The notes below the pieces were generated by a model. The model made no database searches, was not told where the DNA came from, and saw nothing but the letters and a program-made list of their open reading frames with translations. This document shows, piece after piece, positions 54,137 to 64,000 of a stretch of DNA of 64,000 nt. The position numbers and the translations under genes are program-made. Within the stretch, counting starts at the first letter, position 1. Every line of letters starts with the position of its first letter. Source of the stretch: Sycon ciliatum (lineage: Eukaryota; Porifera; Calcarea; Leucosolenida; Sycettidae). The DNA lies in contig NC_088649.1 in the NCBI RefSeq assembly GCF_964019385.1, positions 10,270,025-10,334,024 of the forward strand, in the 5' to 3' direction.

Positions 54137-55025
54137 CTGTCGTGGACATGGAAATCCGGTCGCACGTCTAGCGGCCCCAGGGCGCTGGTCATGCAGCCGT
54201 GAGTAAGCGGTATGCACACATTCATTTATGTGCTGCAGCGTGCTGGTCATGCAGCCGTGAGTAAGCGGTATGCACACATTCATTTATGCGCTGCAGGGTG
54301 CTGGTCATGCAGCCGTGAGTAAGCGGTATGCACACATTCATTTATGCACTGCAGCGTGCTGGTCATGCAGCCGTGAGTAAGCGGTATGCACACATTCATT
54401 TATGCGCAGCAAGGTGCTGGTCATGCAGCCGTGAGTAAGGGGTATGCACATTCATTTATGCACTGCAGGGTGCTGGTCATGCAGCCGTGAGTAAGCGGTA
54501 TGCACACATTCATTTATGCACTGCAGGGTGCTGGTCATGCAGCCGTGAGTAAGCGGTATGCACATTCATTTATGCGCTGCAGGGTGCTGGTCATGCAGCC
54601 GTGAGTAAGCGGTATGCACATTCATTTATGCACTGCAGGGTGCTGGTCATGCAGCCGTGAGTAAGCGGTATGCACATTCATTTATGCGCTGCAGGGTGCT
54701 GGTCATGCAGCCGTGAGTAAGCGGTATGCACACATTCATTTATGCACTGCAGGGTGCTGGTCATGCAGCCGTGAGTTAGCGATATGCACACATTCATTTA
54801 TGCACTGCAGGGTGCTGGTCATGCAGCCGTGAGTAAGCGATATGCACACATTCATTTATGCACTGCAGGGTGCTGGTCATGCAGCCGTGAGTAAGCGGTA
54901 TGCACACATTCATTTATGCACTGTAGGGTGCTGGTCGCATCGGTCAACATGATAGTGCACTACATGCAACGTTCTGAGGGCACCGGCCCCGGTCATTCCA
55001 CCGGATTTCTATGTCCACGACACAG
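54137..55025. mobile_element. MITE family M1, copy with a 13-unit internal satellite
   Basis: The ends CTGTCGTGGACATGGAAATC and, inverted, CTGTGTCGTGGACATAGAAA with TA flanks (54135-54136 and 55026-55027). Outside the array the sequence matches the 207-bp copy at 45293-45499 (CTAGCGGCCCCAGGGCGCTGG on the left, GCACCGGCCCCGG on the right). 889 bp because of the amplified unit. Confidence 0.88.
54183..54935 (+). repeat. ~57-bp minisatellite, 13 units
   Basis: The unit GTGCTGGTCATGCAGCCGTG + AGTAAGCGGTATGCACA(CA) + TTCATTTATGCRCTGCAGG is repeated 13 times at 55-59 bp spacing. Variation is mostly CA number and single substitutions. Confidence 0.95.
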
Positions 55026-55027
55026 TA

Positions 55028-55650
55028 TATACACATAGGTAGTCTCTAGAGGCAGGCCGTGGTACCTGCCAACATGACCAGCCTGGGCTGGATGTGTGCC
55101 GTCTTATGGGACAAATAATTGCCACTCACACGAAAATCTGACAAGTCAGGAAACAGTCCCTGAGTGATGGCCAAACATTCGTGCTAAGTGAGCTAGATGA
55201 TTATTGTACTTTTGAAGTACTGTATTTTCACAAATTTTCCGTGTACAGTCAGTATCGCCTATAGCGTTGCTGTTTGATTTTTAGCATTTTATCACTATAA
55301 GCGATATATTACTATGACCGATACTGCATGCAATGTATGCAAGTGGGGTGTCAAACGACTCAGCGCGCCGTGCACATACGCACTACATACATGTACAATG
55401 TCATGTAGCTGGCTGTAGCTACTGACACACAAAATCAGGATTTCCTCATGATGGAGGCATATTTTGGCAACTTGTACAAGCAAAACTCACCAAACAACAC
55501 TCACTGGACAAGTTCTTCACAAAGAAGTAACACCCTGTTCTCCTCTGACATCGCTTGATTTTACATCAGTCACTATCACCGATGCAAAAATAGTGTAACG
55601 AGAGAGCGTGGAAGCTCAGAGCCCTACGCTATGCTTTTTTGCCTTGATGA
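55028..55650. other. no gene recognised; small hairpin at 55.25-55.33 kb
   Basis: CAGTATCGCCTATAG and its counterpart TATGACCGATACTG bracket an AT-rich ~80-bp hairpin. The motif TCACTATARGCGATATATTACTAT recurs twice at 57.14-57.28 kb. Confidence 0.5.
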
Positions 55651-56491
55651 GGCCTCGGTCACACTACGGCAAGCGCCGCAGCGTCAAGTCGCAGCACTTG
55701 ACGCAGACGCGGGGTCACACAGTGTTTTGTTTTTCTTGCAGCTCATGACTGCCGCGACCTGGCGCATTTGTCTACGTCACAAAATCACCAGGGAAACTCA
55801 ATGACGACACGGATTCCCACGGAAACCGGCCTTTTGCTTATTATACAAAAAAATTGTCGGACAAAGTTTTCAAATTTTTTATTGATTTTTGATCACAAGA
55901 AGACGGAAGGTCCACGCGTGCACGATCGTTGTTGTTTCTTTCCGAATTTGAAGCCATTTTCAGTTGTAGTGTCATGGATCAGGCAAGAAAAGTCCGCATC
56001 GCAGCTGTGTTTCTCCTGACTTCGTCACACTGGTTGTCCTTTTTGGGGCTCTTGACGACAACACAACGCTCACAAGTCAACAGGCTCCAGTTGGCCGATG
56101 ACCCACTCAAACAACTGGTCCTTTCTCGACATTATTTTCTTCTCAGAAAACGCCTCGCTCTTCCGCCAGGTTCGGAGCAGAGCAGCCTCGGCCTCGTAGG
56201 TCCACGGACTCATCTCGAAAAAAGAGGAAACAAAACAAGCCTTGAAGAGACGAATGTCAAATGACCGCTCAACTCGAGCCTTGAAACTAATTTTACTTGA
56301 AAGATACCGGTACTGTTTTTCCGCCAAGCGTCACTCCCATCAGCGGCAACGCAGCCGATTTCCCCACGTCAGACGCAGCAGCGTCTGACGCTCAAACTAA
56401 CGTGTTACTTGCCGCGTTTGCGTCAGTTGCCATGGAAAAGCTCATGATTCTGAAGCTGACGCAGCATTTTTGCCGTAGTGTGACCGAGGCC
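55651..56491. mobile_element. PIF/Harbinger-like element with short ORF
   Basis: The ends GGCCTCGGTCACACTACGGC and GCCGTAGTGTGACCGAGGCC are perfect inverted repeats of at least 20 bp, flanked by TGA on both sides. 841 bp. The ends resemble those of element B (GGCCGCGGTCACACATG), so they are one superfamily. A plus-strand ORF (from ATG 55974 to about 56264, starting MDQARKVRIAAVFLLTSSHW) may be the start of a nuclease or Myb-like protein; not recognised. Confidence 0.85.
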
Positions 56492-56500
56492 TGAACTAGA

Positions 56501-56999
56501 CAAAAAAAGCATAGGGATGTTATAAATTCTTTAAAAAAATCCTTTTTTTTAAGACATAACCTGGGATTCGAACCCGCACTATCGCGTGCCCTGCATGCAT
56601 CCCCCGATACACTTCGCATACATACTAATTCTTTCAAGTTGTTTCACATTGTGATCTTGCATTTGAAAGCCCTATTTGAATATGCATTGTGGCCAGCCGT
56701 CTTTGATGGCACGGTACGGTAGAGGATAGGTACGGGACAGGTACGATCGAGGGTAATACGACACCGTCTCCCGTACCGTACCGTACCATCAAACGCAGCT
56801 GGCCATATACAGCTGCCCGCAATATTCAAATAGGGCTTTCAAACGCAAGATAATATCGTGAAGCAACTTGGAAGAATGGGTATGAATGCGAAGTGTATGG
56901 GGGAATGCATGTAGGGCGATAGTGCGGGTTCGAATCCCAGGATATGCCTGAAAAAAAAATAAGAGAATTGAAAAATTTATAACATCCTATGCTTTTTTG
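56501..56999. repeat. 500-bp palindrome with tRNA-like 3' halves in both arms
   Basis: The ends CAAAAAAAGCATAGGGATGT and ACATCCTATGCTTTTTTG. Each arm contains GTGCGGGTTCGAATCCCAGG (a tRNA B box and T-stem), inverted at 56563 and direct at 56926. It continues through AATATTCAAATAGGGCTTTC to a centre with ACGGTACGG repeats. Confidence 0.85.
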
Positions 57000-57376
57000 C
57001 CGTCAGATACGGATAGCGCCAGGCGTGACACAAACACACAAACAAATACCAAATTAAAGCTGTGTGGACCCTGGCTAGCGCCAGACGTTACTGAAGTAAC
57101 GTCTTCTGCATAGCTACGGGAATAAACGTCTTTTGAAATATGAATTTGATCACTATAGGCGATATATTACTATAGACGATTATTACTATACGCGATAGCC
57201 GTGTATACTTAGTTATGGCAAATGAAAATGAATTAGAGAAATTGATCACTATATCCGGTATATTACTATAGCCGCCAACCTTATAGGCCATACCACCTAT
57301 ACATGTACTTTTATTCAGTTCCGTGCTTTCCGTGCGTCTGTTTCATACCTAAAATTTCAATACACCGAACAAACAC

Positions 57377-57419
<43 letters not shown>

Positions 57420-57618
57420 AATAGGGAACTGCTTCTCTGTACATGTAACTAAAATTTCTGTTCACCTAGCATGGCCCATCGCTTAGGAGATGCATCTGCG
57501 CCTTGATCCAAGAGGGTGGTGGCGTTCCTGCGGATGCGGAAAACTGGGCCTTCGGCCGAGTCTCACGCGAACCGTGAACATTTTTTTTAGCATGGCCTTT
57601 TGGCCTCATACCGAAAAA
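57000..57618. other. no gene recognised; small repeats
   Basis: Includes a (CA)n at 57380-57412 and direct copies of TTGATCACTATANNCGRTAT (57145 and 57240). Confidence 0.5.
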
Positions 57619-57700
57619 AATTGAGCACCCAAATTGAGCACCCAAATTGAGCACCCAATTGAGCACCCAATTGAGCACCCAAATTGAGCACCCAAATTTT
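57619..57700 (+). repeat. 14-15-bp minisatellite, six units
   Basis: ATTGAGCACCCAA(A) repeated six times. Open frames of repeated WVLN or GAQF across it are artefacts. Confidence 0.95.
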
Positions 57701-58482
57701 CTGAAATTAGAGTACATATACTCGCAAGTACTGACTTACCGCTGTAACGATACTCACTGAGACTTGGGCGTGCAATACAGACTCTGAGACAGTCAGGCAA
57801 CGGTCTAGCAAACCAAATCTCCCTCAAAACCAGCAGTGACGGTGTCCATGGCCGCATAGCGTCCATATGGTCCGCTCGCAGTCACTGTCATACTGTCATA
57901 CGTGTGGTACGGACAAACCCTCTCTCTCTCTCTCTCCATCACTTCTACATGTAAAATGTACATGCACCTGGCATCGCTCAAACTATTGTATTACTTTGTC
58001 TCGGACGTCAAAACATAGAATGAAGTCAGACTCAGTCTGGATCAGTACTACTAGTACTAGCAGTAGTAGATCGGTCATGTCACAAAAATTGTATTTGTCA
58101 GATTGAATACTTTTCCTGGGCCGTCTCCATGCGTATGACCAAGCACCTTCGACAACTCTGTGGCTAGGTACTATCCGAAGCCCTACAGTTGCTTCTGTTT
58201 GAAAATTCAACACCGGCTTCGACATTCCCTAGCTAGCGCTCAGCCTCTAACTAACTAACTAATTACTTGGCTTTCCAGCTCTACACGAAGTAAAATGTCA
58301 TTTCAGCTTTTCTGAAATCGAACAAAATGCATCTACTTCCACCACTCGTACTCGACCGTCGCAAGCGCGCTTCGCACCAGGCCTGATACGTGCACTACTC
58401 CCTGCTTCGCACTGACTGTCAGTCTGTGATCGAAGTGTTACTGTTAGCACTTCGCACCTGGTATCAACATCACCATGACATA
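57701..58482. other. no gene recognised
   Basis: Non-coding stretch with a short (CT)n at 57910-57925. Confidence 0.4.
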
Positions 58483-58663
58483 CAGTAAAACCTGTCAAGG
58501 CGACCACTCGGATAAGGCGACCACCTGTCCTAGAAGACCACTTCAACCAAGGCGGCAAGGGATGTTATTTCCAGTCAAAATGACCTTGGATAAGGAGACC
58601 ACCTGGTGACGGTGACCACGTTTTGAAGGTCCCTTGAGAGGTCGTCTTAGACAGGTTCCACTG
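58483..58663. mobile_element. short palindromic Tc1/mariner-like MITE, copy 1
   Basis: The ends CAGTAAAACCTGTC and GACAGGTTCCACTG with TA flanks. 181 bp. Internal GGCGACCAC and AAGGAGACCACC motifs. An inverted relative lies at 59868-60046. Confidence 0.88.
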
Positions 58664-58665
58664 TA

Positions 58666-59467
58666 ATTGTACAGTAGCAGTAGCAGTGTCAGACGTTCGT
58701 GTTGGTAACCATGGTAACGGTCAGGGAGTGGTGCACGTCTCCTTTTTGAGGGGTTGCCGACCGGAAACATTCAAACAAGCCTATTTTTTGTTTTGGCCTT
58801 AGCATAACTACTACTACTACTAGTACAATCATGGTAGTAGCACAGACCCACAGTTCTAGTATGTAGCATTGTAGGCTAAACTGCATCTGATTTGTGCTGC
58901 TGGTCTGCATGGTAAAGGATCTGGAGGTCATGCAGATAGTGTTTTCAATGAAAAGCAGGGTAGAAATCATGGCAATACATTATTGTATGCTCGAACTCGT
59001 CTTTTTCAAAGTTCTTTCTCACACTGATACAGTACAGTACATGAAGCAGAAGATGCGAGTGAATCAGCCTTTATCAAGTATCCCGGCGCGGTGCGGACGA
59101 GATAGTGACGGGTAGTCCGCAAAACTCCGCGTACATGTAAAAAGTCATGTACCTTATGCATGTTACAAAGTCATGACGTCTGGATTTTAGCAGGCATGAC
59201 TGGGCAGGCTACCGGTATGGATATTGCTCTGATAATTGAAAAAATTGATCTACACACTGTAGTTGATGTTCGGTCATGATGGAAGGAGAGGAGCAGCTAC
59301 GGGAGAGCTGCTACGTTCCGCTGTATTGTGTGTCCGGGGTGCTCGCCTGCTCGGTCACCGTCCAGTTCACATGCTTCGTGAGTTGGCGATGGTGGAGGGT
59401 CGGGTTCCCCTGCCGTGATCAGTGCTGCACCGAGCTAGTTTTGTGTAAAAGTACATGTATATTAGTT
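58666..59467. other. no gene recognised
   Basis: Non-coding. One X-box-like GGTAACCATGGTAACGG at 58704-58720, isolated. Confidence 0.4.
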
Positions 59468-59782
59468 CGGAGCATCAGCAAATCGAATTTTCGATTTGAT
59501 TATTCGAATGGCAAAAAGAAAATCAGAGAGAAAATTCGAATGAAAAAGAGGTTCAGCATGTAGCGCAGTGGCCGCAGTCCAGTATTTTTAGCTACATGCG
59601 CAAGAATGAGTACTTGTAGTGCGCCGTGTACCAGAGCACGCGCGGAGCATTCGAAAAGTATTCGAAAAGTATTTTCTGTTTGCGGGCATTTTTCAGTCGA
59701 ACAAAGCCCTAGTTTCGACTGATTGAGTGCTTTTGTGACGATTCTCGAATTTCACTCGAATATTCGATTTGCTGATGCTCCG
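59468..59782. mobile_element. hAT-like MITE
   Basis: The ends CGGAGCATCAGCAAATCGAA and TTCGATTTGCTGATGCTCCG are flanked by TATTAGTT and TATTATTT (8 bp, one mismatch). 315 bp, non-coding. Confidence 0.78.
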
Positions 59783-59867
59783 TATTATTTTTATATTCTT
59801 ATATTTCTACTTCAAGTATTAGAAAATAATTGAGAGGCTTTGAATCGTTTTTATCAAAATCTAAATA

Positions 59868-60046
59868 CAGTGAAACCTGTCTAAGACGACCTCTCAAGGG
59901 ACCTTCAAAACGTGGTCACCGTCACCAGGTGGTCTCCTTATCCAAGGTCATTTTGACTGGAAATAACACCCCTTGGTTCTGGTTGCAGTGGTCTTCTGGG
60001 ACAGGTGGTCGCCTTATCCGAGTGGTCGCCTTGACAGGGTTTACTG
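59868..60046. mobile_element. short palindromic Tc1/mariner-like MITE, copy 2
   Basis: The ends CAGTGAAACCTGTC and GACAGGGTTTACTG with TA flanks. 179 bp. Reverse orientation relative to 58483-58663, with matching inner sequence CAAGGTCATTTTGACTGGAA. Confidence 0.88.
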
Positions 60047-60275
60047 TATTTGCCGGGTTGGAAGGTGGCATCAAAAAAAATTTAAAAAATAAAATAAAAG
60101 CTACGGGAGAGATGAGCTCATTATTCGCAGGGTGAGGTTGACATCGGTTGGACCGTCGGAGTGTGACGATTATGAAGGCAGTGGAACATGATAAGGAGTA
60201 CGCGCATGGGTATGTGGGTAGGTGTATGTGTGTGTGTGAATGTTAAGTTAAGAGAATAGTCTAAGTTCAGTGACA

Positions 60276-61225
60276 TTAATTTTCTTTCTGGATGCATAGA
60301 TTGGGGTTCTGTTTGCGAATGAAAACACCTTCCAATACTTTAAGTTCACTAAACCTACGAGCACGGCACAAAACTGTGAAACAAGAGTCATCATAAACTG
60401 AACGGCTCTGACTGTTGGACAACAGGTGTTTCTTTATTGCGGATCTCTTTCTAGTATCATCACCCTCACTTTCCATCTGTCCACTGCCGGCCTCAACATC
60501 CTCGTCCTGCTCTCCATCACTGCCAGTACCTTCACCGTCTGTGGTCTGCCGGTCCTCATCCTCCGTCAATACTGTTGTCACGTCCGTTGCTGCTTCGGGT
60601 CCATGTCCATTGGTAGAAATCATTCGTGTTGAATCACTGTTGATCGAGTCATGCTGCTGTCGATGTGTCTCGGACTGGTTAGCATCTGGGCTGTCTGTTA
60701 ATCGTGTAGTCTCCTCAGGTAAAAGTAGGCACCGAGTCGTCTGTCGGATGTGAGTCTCCTTCAACTTAGCTTAGTAACTTGGTGGGTCGGTCTCGTCTAG
60801 GCTGTAGGGCACTAGCACTGTCTGATAATAGATAGAGTGGTACATGTTGTTTAACACGTGCGTTCAGGTGCTGAAGGGTTCTACCTACATATCGGCGAAC
60901 ACAATGCCGACATTCAAAATGGTAGATTACATAGGTAATTAGTTGGGTAGGAAGAACGTCCTTCTTCACCGTGAACGCACGCGCTGTAGTGAACACTGGC
61001 GTAAAGGAGGTAGCGGAGTAAGTTTGACGATTTCTTTAACTTCTCGGGCTGCATCTAGTGATACTTGACCCTTCCATGGGAGTCTCAAAAATACTCGCCA
61101 CGGATTGGGCCCGAAAGGCTGTTCCATGGCATTGACAACAGGCTCATTGAATAGTTTGTTCAAGAGTTGTACGGGGTAACCATTCTTAACAAAATCTTGT
61201 CTCAGGAAAGCTAGCTCTTCCTGAA
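60276..61225 (-). pseudogene. Penelope-like element, C-terminal RT and GIY-YIG endonuclease part, decayed
   Basis: Reading leftward: KLQEELAFLRQDFVKNGYPV and LRLPWKGQVSLDAAREVKEI (the RT-tail region of Penelope-like elements). After a frameshift near 61.0 kb comes the GIY-YIG core VIYHFECRHCVRRYVGRTLQ with LNARVKQH. After a second shift near 60.77 kb come an acidic linker and the tail FTVLCRARRFSELKVLEGVF-IRKQNPNLCIQKEN. The endonuclease nicks target DNA for insertion. At least two frameshifts disable this copy. Its upstream RT is replaced by a LINE fragment. Confidence 0.85.
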
Positions 61226-61226
61226 G

Positions 61227-62144
61227 CTTACTGGTGTACCTCAGGGCTCGGTCCTAGGACCGATCCTGTTTAGCATGTACACCCGTGATGTCCCTGCCAT
61301 AGCCCATCCTGCTCCATCTCTGCAATTTGCCGATGACATTGCCGTGCACTGCCACAGAAAATCAGTGCTAGCCACATCAGCCTGCCTGTCAGGGGCCGTC
61401 ACCAACGTCGCTGACTGGCTCAAGCATCGCCATCTGCTTCTAAATGACAAGAAGAGCCAGGTCCTGTCAATTGTACCAAAACGCAATGCGGGTCAGCATG
61501 TCGCTGTCCGCTGCAACCAGACAGAGCTTCCCCTGAGCCCAACAGCAAGGTACCTCGGCGTGACCCTTGACGCCGCTGGGAAGTGGGACCCCCATGTTGA
61601 CGCGATGGCGAAGAAAGTTGTGCAGAAGATTGGAGCATTGTGGCGGTCCCGCAGATGTCTGAGCCTCAGTAGTCGCATCCAGTATGTGAGGTCAGTCATC
61701 ATGCCTGACCTCCTATATGGGTCTAACGCCTTCTCTTCCTCCCTCAAGGTTTCGCAGCTTGATCGCCTTCAGGTCCTGCAGAACCGAGCGGCGAGAGCGG
61801 TATACGGTTTGCCGCCTCACACCTCGGCTCAGCCTCTGCTCGAACGGATGTCCCTGTACAGAGGTCGCGAGTGCTACGCCCAGAAGCGGCTCGTCCTGGT
61901 GTGGCGCTGTGTCAATGGGAAAGCCAGCAGTGTCCTCCAGGACCTATTCTCACCATCAGCTGGCAGCACCACCCGGCACCAGGTTTCCAGGGGCCTCACT
62001 GTCCCCTCGGCACAGTCAGAAGCCGGCAGATCTCGCCTGGCCTTTCAGGCAGCCTTGGCCTGGAACGCTCTCCCAAGGAGTGTAAGGGAGATCAAGGCTG
62101 CCCAGCAATTTAAGCTTGCCTCCATCCCCTACACCTTGCAATGA
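61227..62144 (+). pseudogene. 5'-truncated LINE RT, C-terminal half
   Basis: Open from GVPQGSVLGPILFSMY (61233) through FADDIAVHC, LLNDKKSQVLSIVP, RYLGVTLDAAGKWDPHVDAM and ALAWNALPRSVREIKAAQQF to the stop at 62142. Typical of CR1/Jockey-group ORF2. The 5' truncation abuts the Penelope-like fragment exactly. The frame is intact, which suggests a fairly recent insertion. Confidence 0.88.
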
Positions 62145-62321
62145 ATGCTCTGTCTGACTTTTCCCGTCCACACACCACGTCATTTACTCTTCTCTGCGTG
62201 CTTGTGCGCTTATGAACTCTTTGTGTTCCCTCTGTTGACGCTTCAAAATCGCTCTATTGACACTGCAAAATCGCTCTGTTGACGCTGCAAAATTGCTTAT
62301 CATCTCCCTCCCTCCCCCCCC

Positions 62322-62352
<31 letters not shown>

Positions 62353-62356
62353 TCTA

Positions 62357-62412
<56 letters not shown>

Positions 62413-62512
62413 CGTAGCTCTCTCCGTTTTGAAATTCGCTTCCATAGAATTGGGCACCATTGCCCGTTTGGCCTTGCGAAGCAAAATAAAAATCAACAAC
62501 AACAACAACTGG
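62145..62512 (+). mobile_element. 3' UTR of the 61.2-kb LINE
   Basis: Three ~25-bp repeats (GTTGACGCTKCAAAATYGC, 62233-62296), a (CT)n tract (62310-62410) and an end GAAGCAAAATAAAAATCAAC followed by (AAC)n. The (AAC)n tail marks the 3' end of the LINE. Confidence 0.6.
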
Positions 62513-62572
62513 GTGAGCAAATGCGCCTAGCAGTAGGCTAGCACGCTCAATAAGATTACGTACACGATTTGT

Positions 62573-62842
62573 TTAATACAGGGGCGAGCAATAAATATTA
62601 TTTGCAGCCATCTTCGTATGATATTGATCGTTTGTGATAATTGCAGTACATGTACCTCTACCCTTGTCTGGCTTTGTAATAATGTCCTTATGTACTCTGA
62701 GATCACGGAGAGACTTCATGTGTTCCCGCGTTAACGAGAATGACTTGCGGCCCGGCTGTTGTGTGGCATGTTCCTCCGCTATCATGTATGGAGCGTAACT
62801 TACAAACGCACAGCCACTTCTGTGTATCTGAGCACGATTCAA
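62573..62842 (-). pseudogene. Penelope-like RT, N-terminal fragment
   Basis: The minus strand reads EHMKSLRDLRVHKDIITKPD then KGRGTCTAIITNDQYHTKMA, matching the L..L..N..I.I.K.DKG...V......Y motif at the start of Penelope-like RTs. It is in the same orientation as 60276-61225 and on the far side of the inserted LINE, so both are probably one element whose middle was lost. Confidence 0.7.
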
Positions 62843-62850
62843 ATTCGGCT

Positions 62851-63486
62851 ACTAACCTATTGTACTAACCTATTGTACTAACCTATTGTACTAACCTATT
62901 GTACTAACCTATTGTACTAACCTATTGTACTAACCTATTGTACTAACATATTGTACTAACCTATTGTACTAACCTATTGTACTAACCTATTGTACTAACC
63001 TATTGTACTAACCTATTGTACTAACCTATTGTACTAACCTATTGTACTAACCTATTGTACTAACCTATTGTACTAACCTATTGTACTAACCTATTGTACT
63101 AACCTATTGTACTAACCTATTGTACTAACCTATTGTACTAACCTATTGTACTAACCTATTGTACTAACCTATTGTACTAACATATTGTACTAACCTATTG
63201 TACTAACCTATTGTACTAACCTATTGTACTAACCTATTGTACTAACCTATTGTACTAACCTATTGTACTAACCTATTGTACTAACCTATTGTACTAACCT
63301 ATTGTACTAACCTATTGTACTAACCTATTGTACTAACCTATTGTACTAACCTATTGTACTAACCTATTGTACTAACCTATTGTACTAACCTATTGTACTA
63401 ACCTATTGTACTAACTTATTGTACTAACCTATTGTACTAACCTATTGTACTAACCTATTGTACTAACCTATTGTACTAACCTATTG
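62851..63486 (+). repeat. 13-bp satellite, about 49 units
   Basis: ACTAACCTATTGT repeated head to tail over 636 bp with only three variant units (ACATATT twice, ACTTATT once). Very homogeneous. Confidence 0.97.
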
Positions 63487-64000
63487 ACATATTGTAGAAA
63501 AGCTAGAATTCTTTAAAAGGGTTTTAAAAGTGACGTTAGAGAATACCGAAATCGATGCCTCTACAGAGGAGCTCCTTCTCAATGTTGCTCAGTTTTACAA
63601 TAGCCAGATTAATAATCGTACTATGCTCAATTGTAAAAGACCCGAACAGCTTCTTCCTAAGGCAATTCAAGTTCTTTCGATATTTAGTGATAAGTCGTAT
63701 ATGTTGCGTGTTGTCATTTTGTGATAGGAGGTTCGAGAAACCTAAGAAATCAAAAAGCGGAATTCACAGAAGCTTTTTTTTCGATGCGATGGGCGATGCG
63801 ACGCGTGCGATGCAAACTCGCGAAATACCATTCACGGAAGAAGTCAGCGTTGCGACAACGCCTTGTTGATTTGGCGTGAAGTCCAATGCAGGTGGGTACG
63901 TCACCATGGTATTCGCGTGGTTAGGTACAACTTGTTCAAATTGACAGGAAACTCTTGAACCTTTGTACCACGTTGCTGTAGAAAAGGTCAAAATCGTACG
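63487..64000. other. no confident gene
   Basis: A 64-codon plus-strand frame (63530-63724; TLENTEIDASTEELLLNVAQ...) looks protein-like at its start but matches nothing I recognise. The rest is unassigned. Confidence 0.3.

Noticed and set aside
58704-58720. Isolated X-box-like motif as a promoter element
   Set aside because: Single occurrence with no gene start nearby.
62851-63486. CRISPR array
   Set aside because: Pure head-to-tail tandem repeat without spacers, in animal DNA. The same reasoning applies to 54183-54935.

Overview
The window looks like nuclear DNA of a marine invertebrate animal. The signs are GT-AG introns, long (GT)n and (TAA)n microsatellites, and a dense mix of metazoan mobile elements: piggyBac, Penelope-like, R4/Dong-type and APE-type non-LTR elements, hAT, PIF/Harbinger-like and TA-target MITEs, and tRNA-derived SINEs. 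A sponge or another early-branching animal would fit, but I cannot fix the species from sequence alone. I see no prokaryotic operon, rRNA gene, CRISPR array or intact tRNA gene.

Layout. 0-1 kb: 3' part of a piggyBac transposase. 2-5.3 kb: two palindromes made of paired, inverted Penelope-like 3' ends. The first carries a nested insertion with two LTRs facing each other around a small intronless secreted-protein ORF. 5.3-11.3 kb: two R4/Dong-like LINEs with a restriction-like endonuclease, joined head to tail. The first is open over about 1,275 codons except for one UGA just before the YMDD motif. 11-13 kb: a tRNA-SINE cluster and a TIR element, all set among (TAA)n repeats.

15.5-26.4 kb: the one clear host gene. 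It is a Roc-COR GTPase with at least six exons. The exons join in frame into 894 codons plus stop, and the last three (all phase 1-1) encode helical domains, two of them CARD-like. The N-terminus is not defined. The fifth exon lies inside a TTAA-flanked pair of about 140-bp terminal inverted repeats, the signature of a piggyBac-type element. That exon resembles the sixth, so a transposon may have carried or duplicated a signalling-domain exon. Introns are crowded with MITEs and microsatellites.

26.4-30 kb: low-complexity DNA, including (TGG)n, (CA)n, (GT)n and a C/T tract. 30-34.7 kb: an APE-type LINE with ORF1 and ORF2 overlapping at TGATG, next to a 47-bp tandem array of RFX X-box-like motifs. 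35-42 kb: hairpins, a perfect 64-bp palindrome and a 4.8-kb inverted repeat. 42.2-44.5 kb: three stacked DNA elements with readable target-site duplications (TAA, TAA and TTTACATC). 45-60 kb: many MITEs and GT-rich SINE-like repeats, including one MITE family with one copy holding a single internal unit and another holding 13 tandem units of about 57 bp. 60-64 kb: a decayed Penelope-like element interrupted by a 5'-truncated LINE and flanked by a 49-copy 13-bp satellite.

No operon-like cooperation between genes is visible. The biological interest is in how mobile elements build, nest and possibly shuffle exons around one innate-immunity-type gene. All family calls come from motifs read by eye. 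No database search was run.
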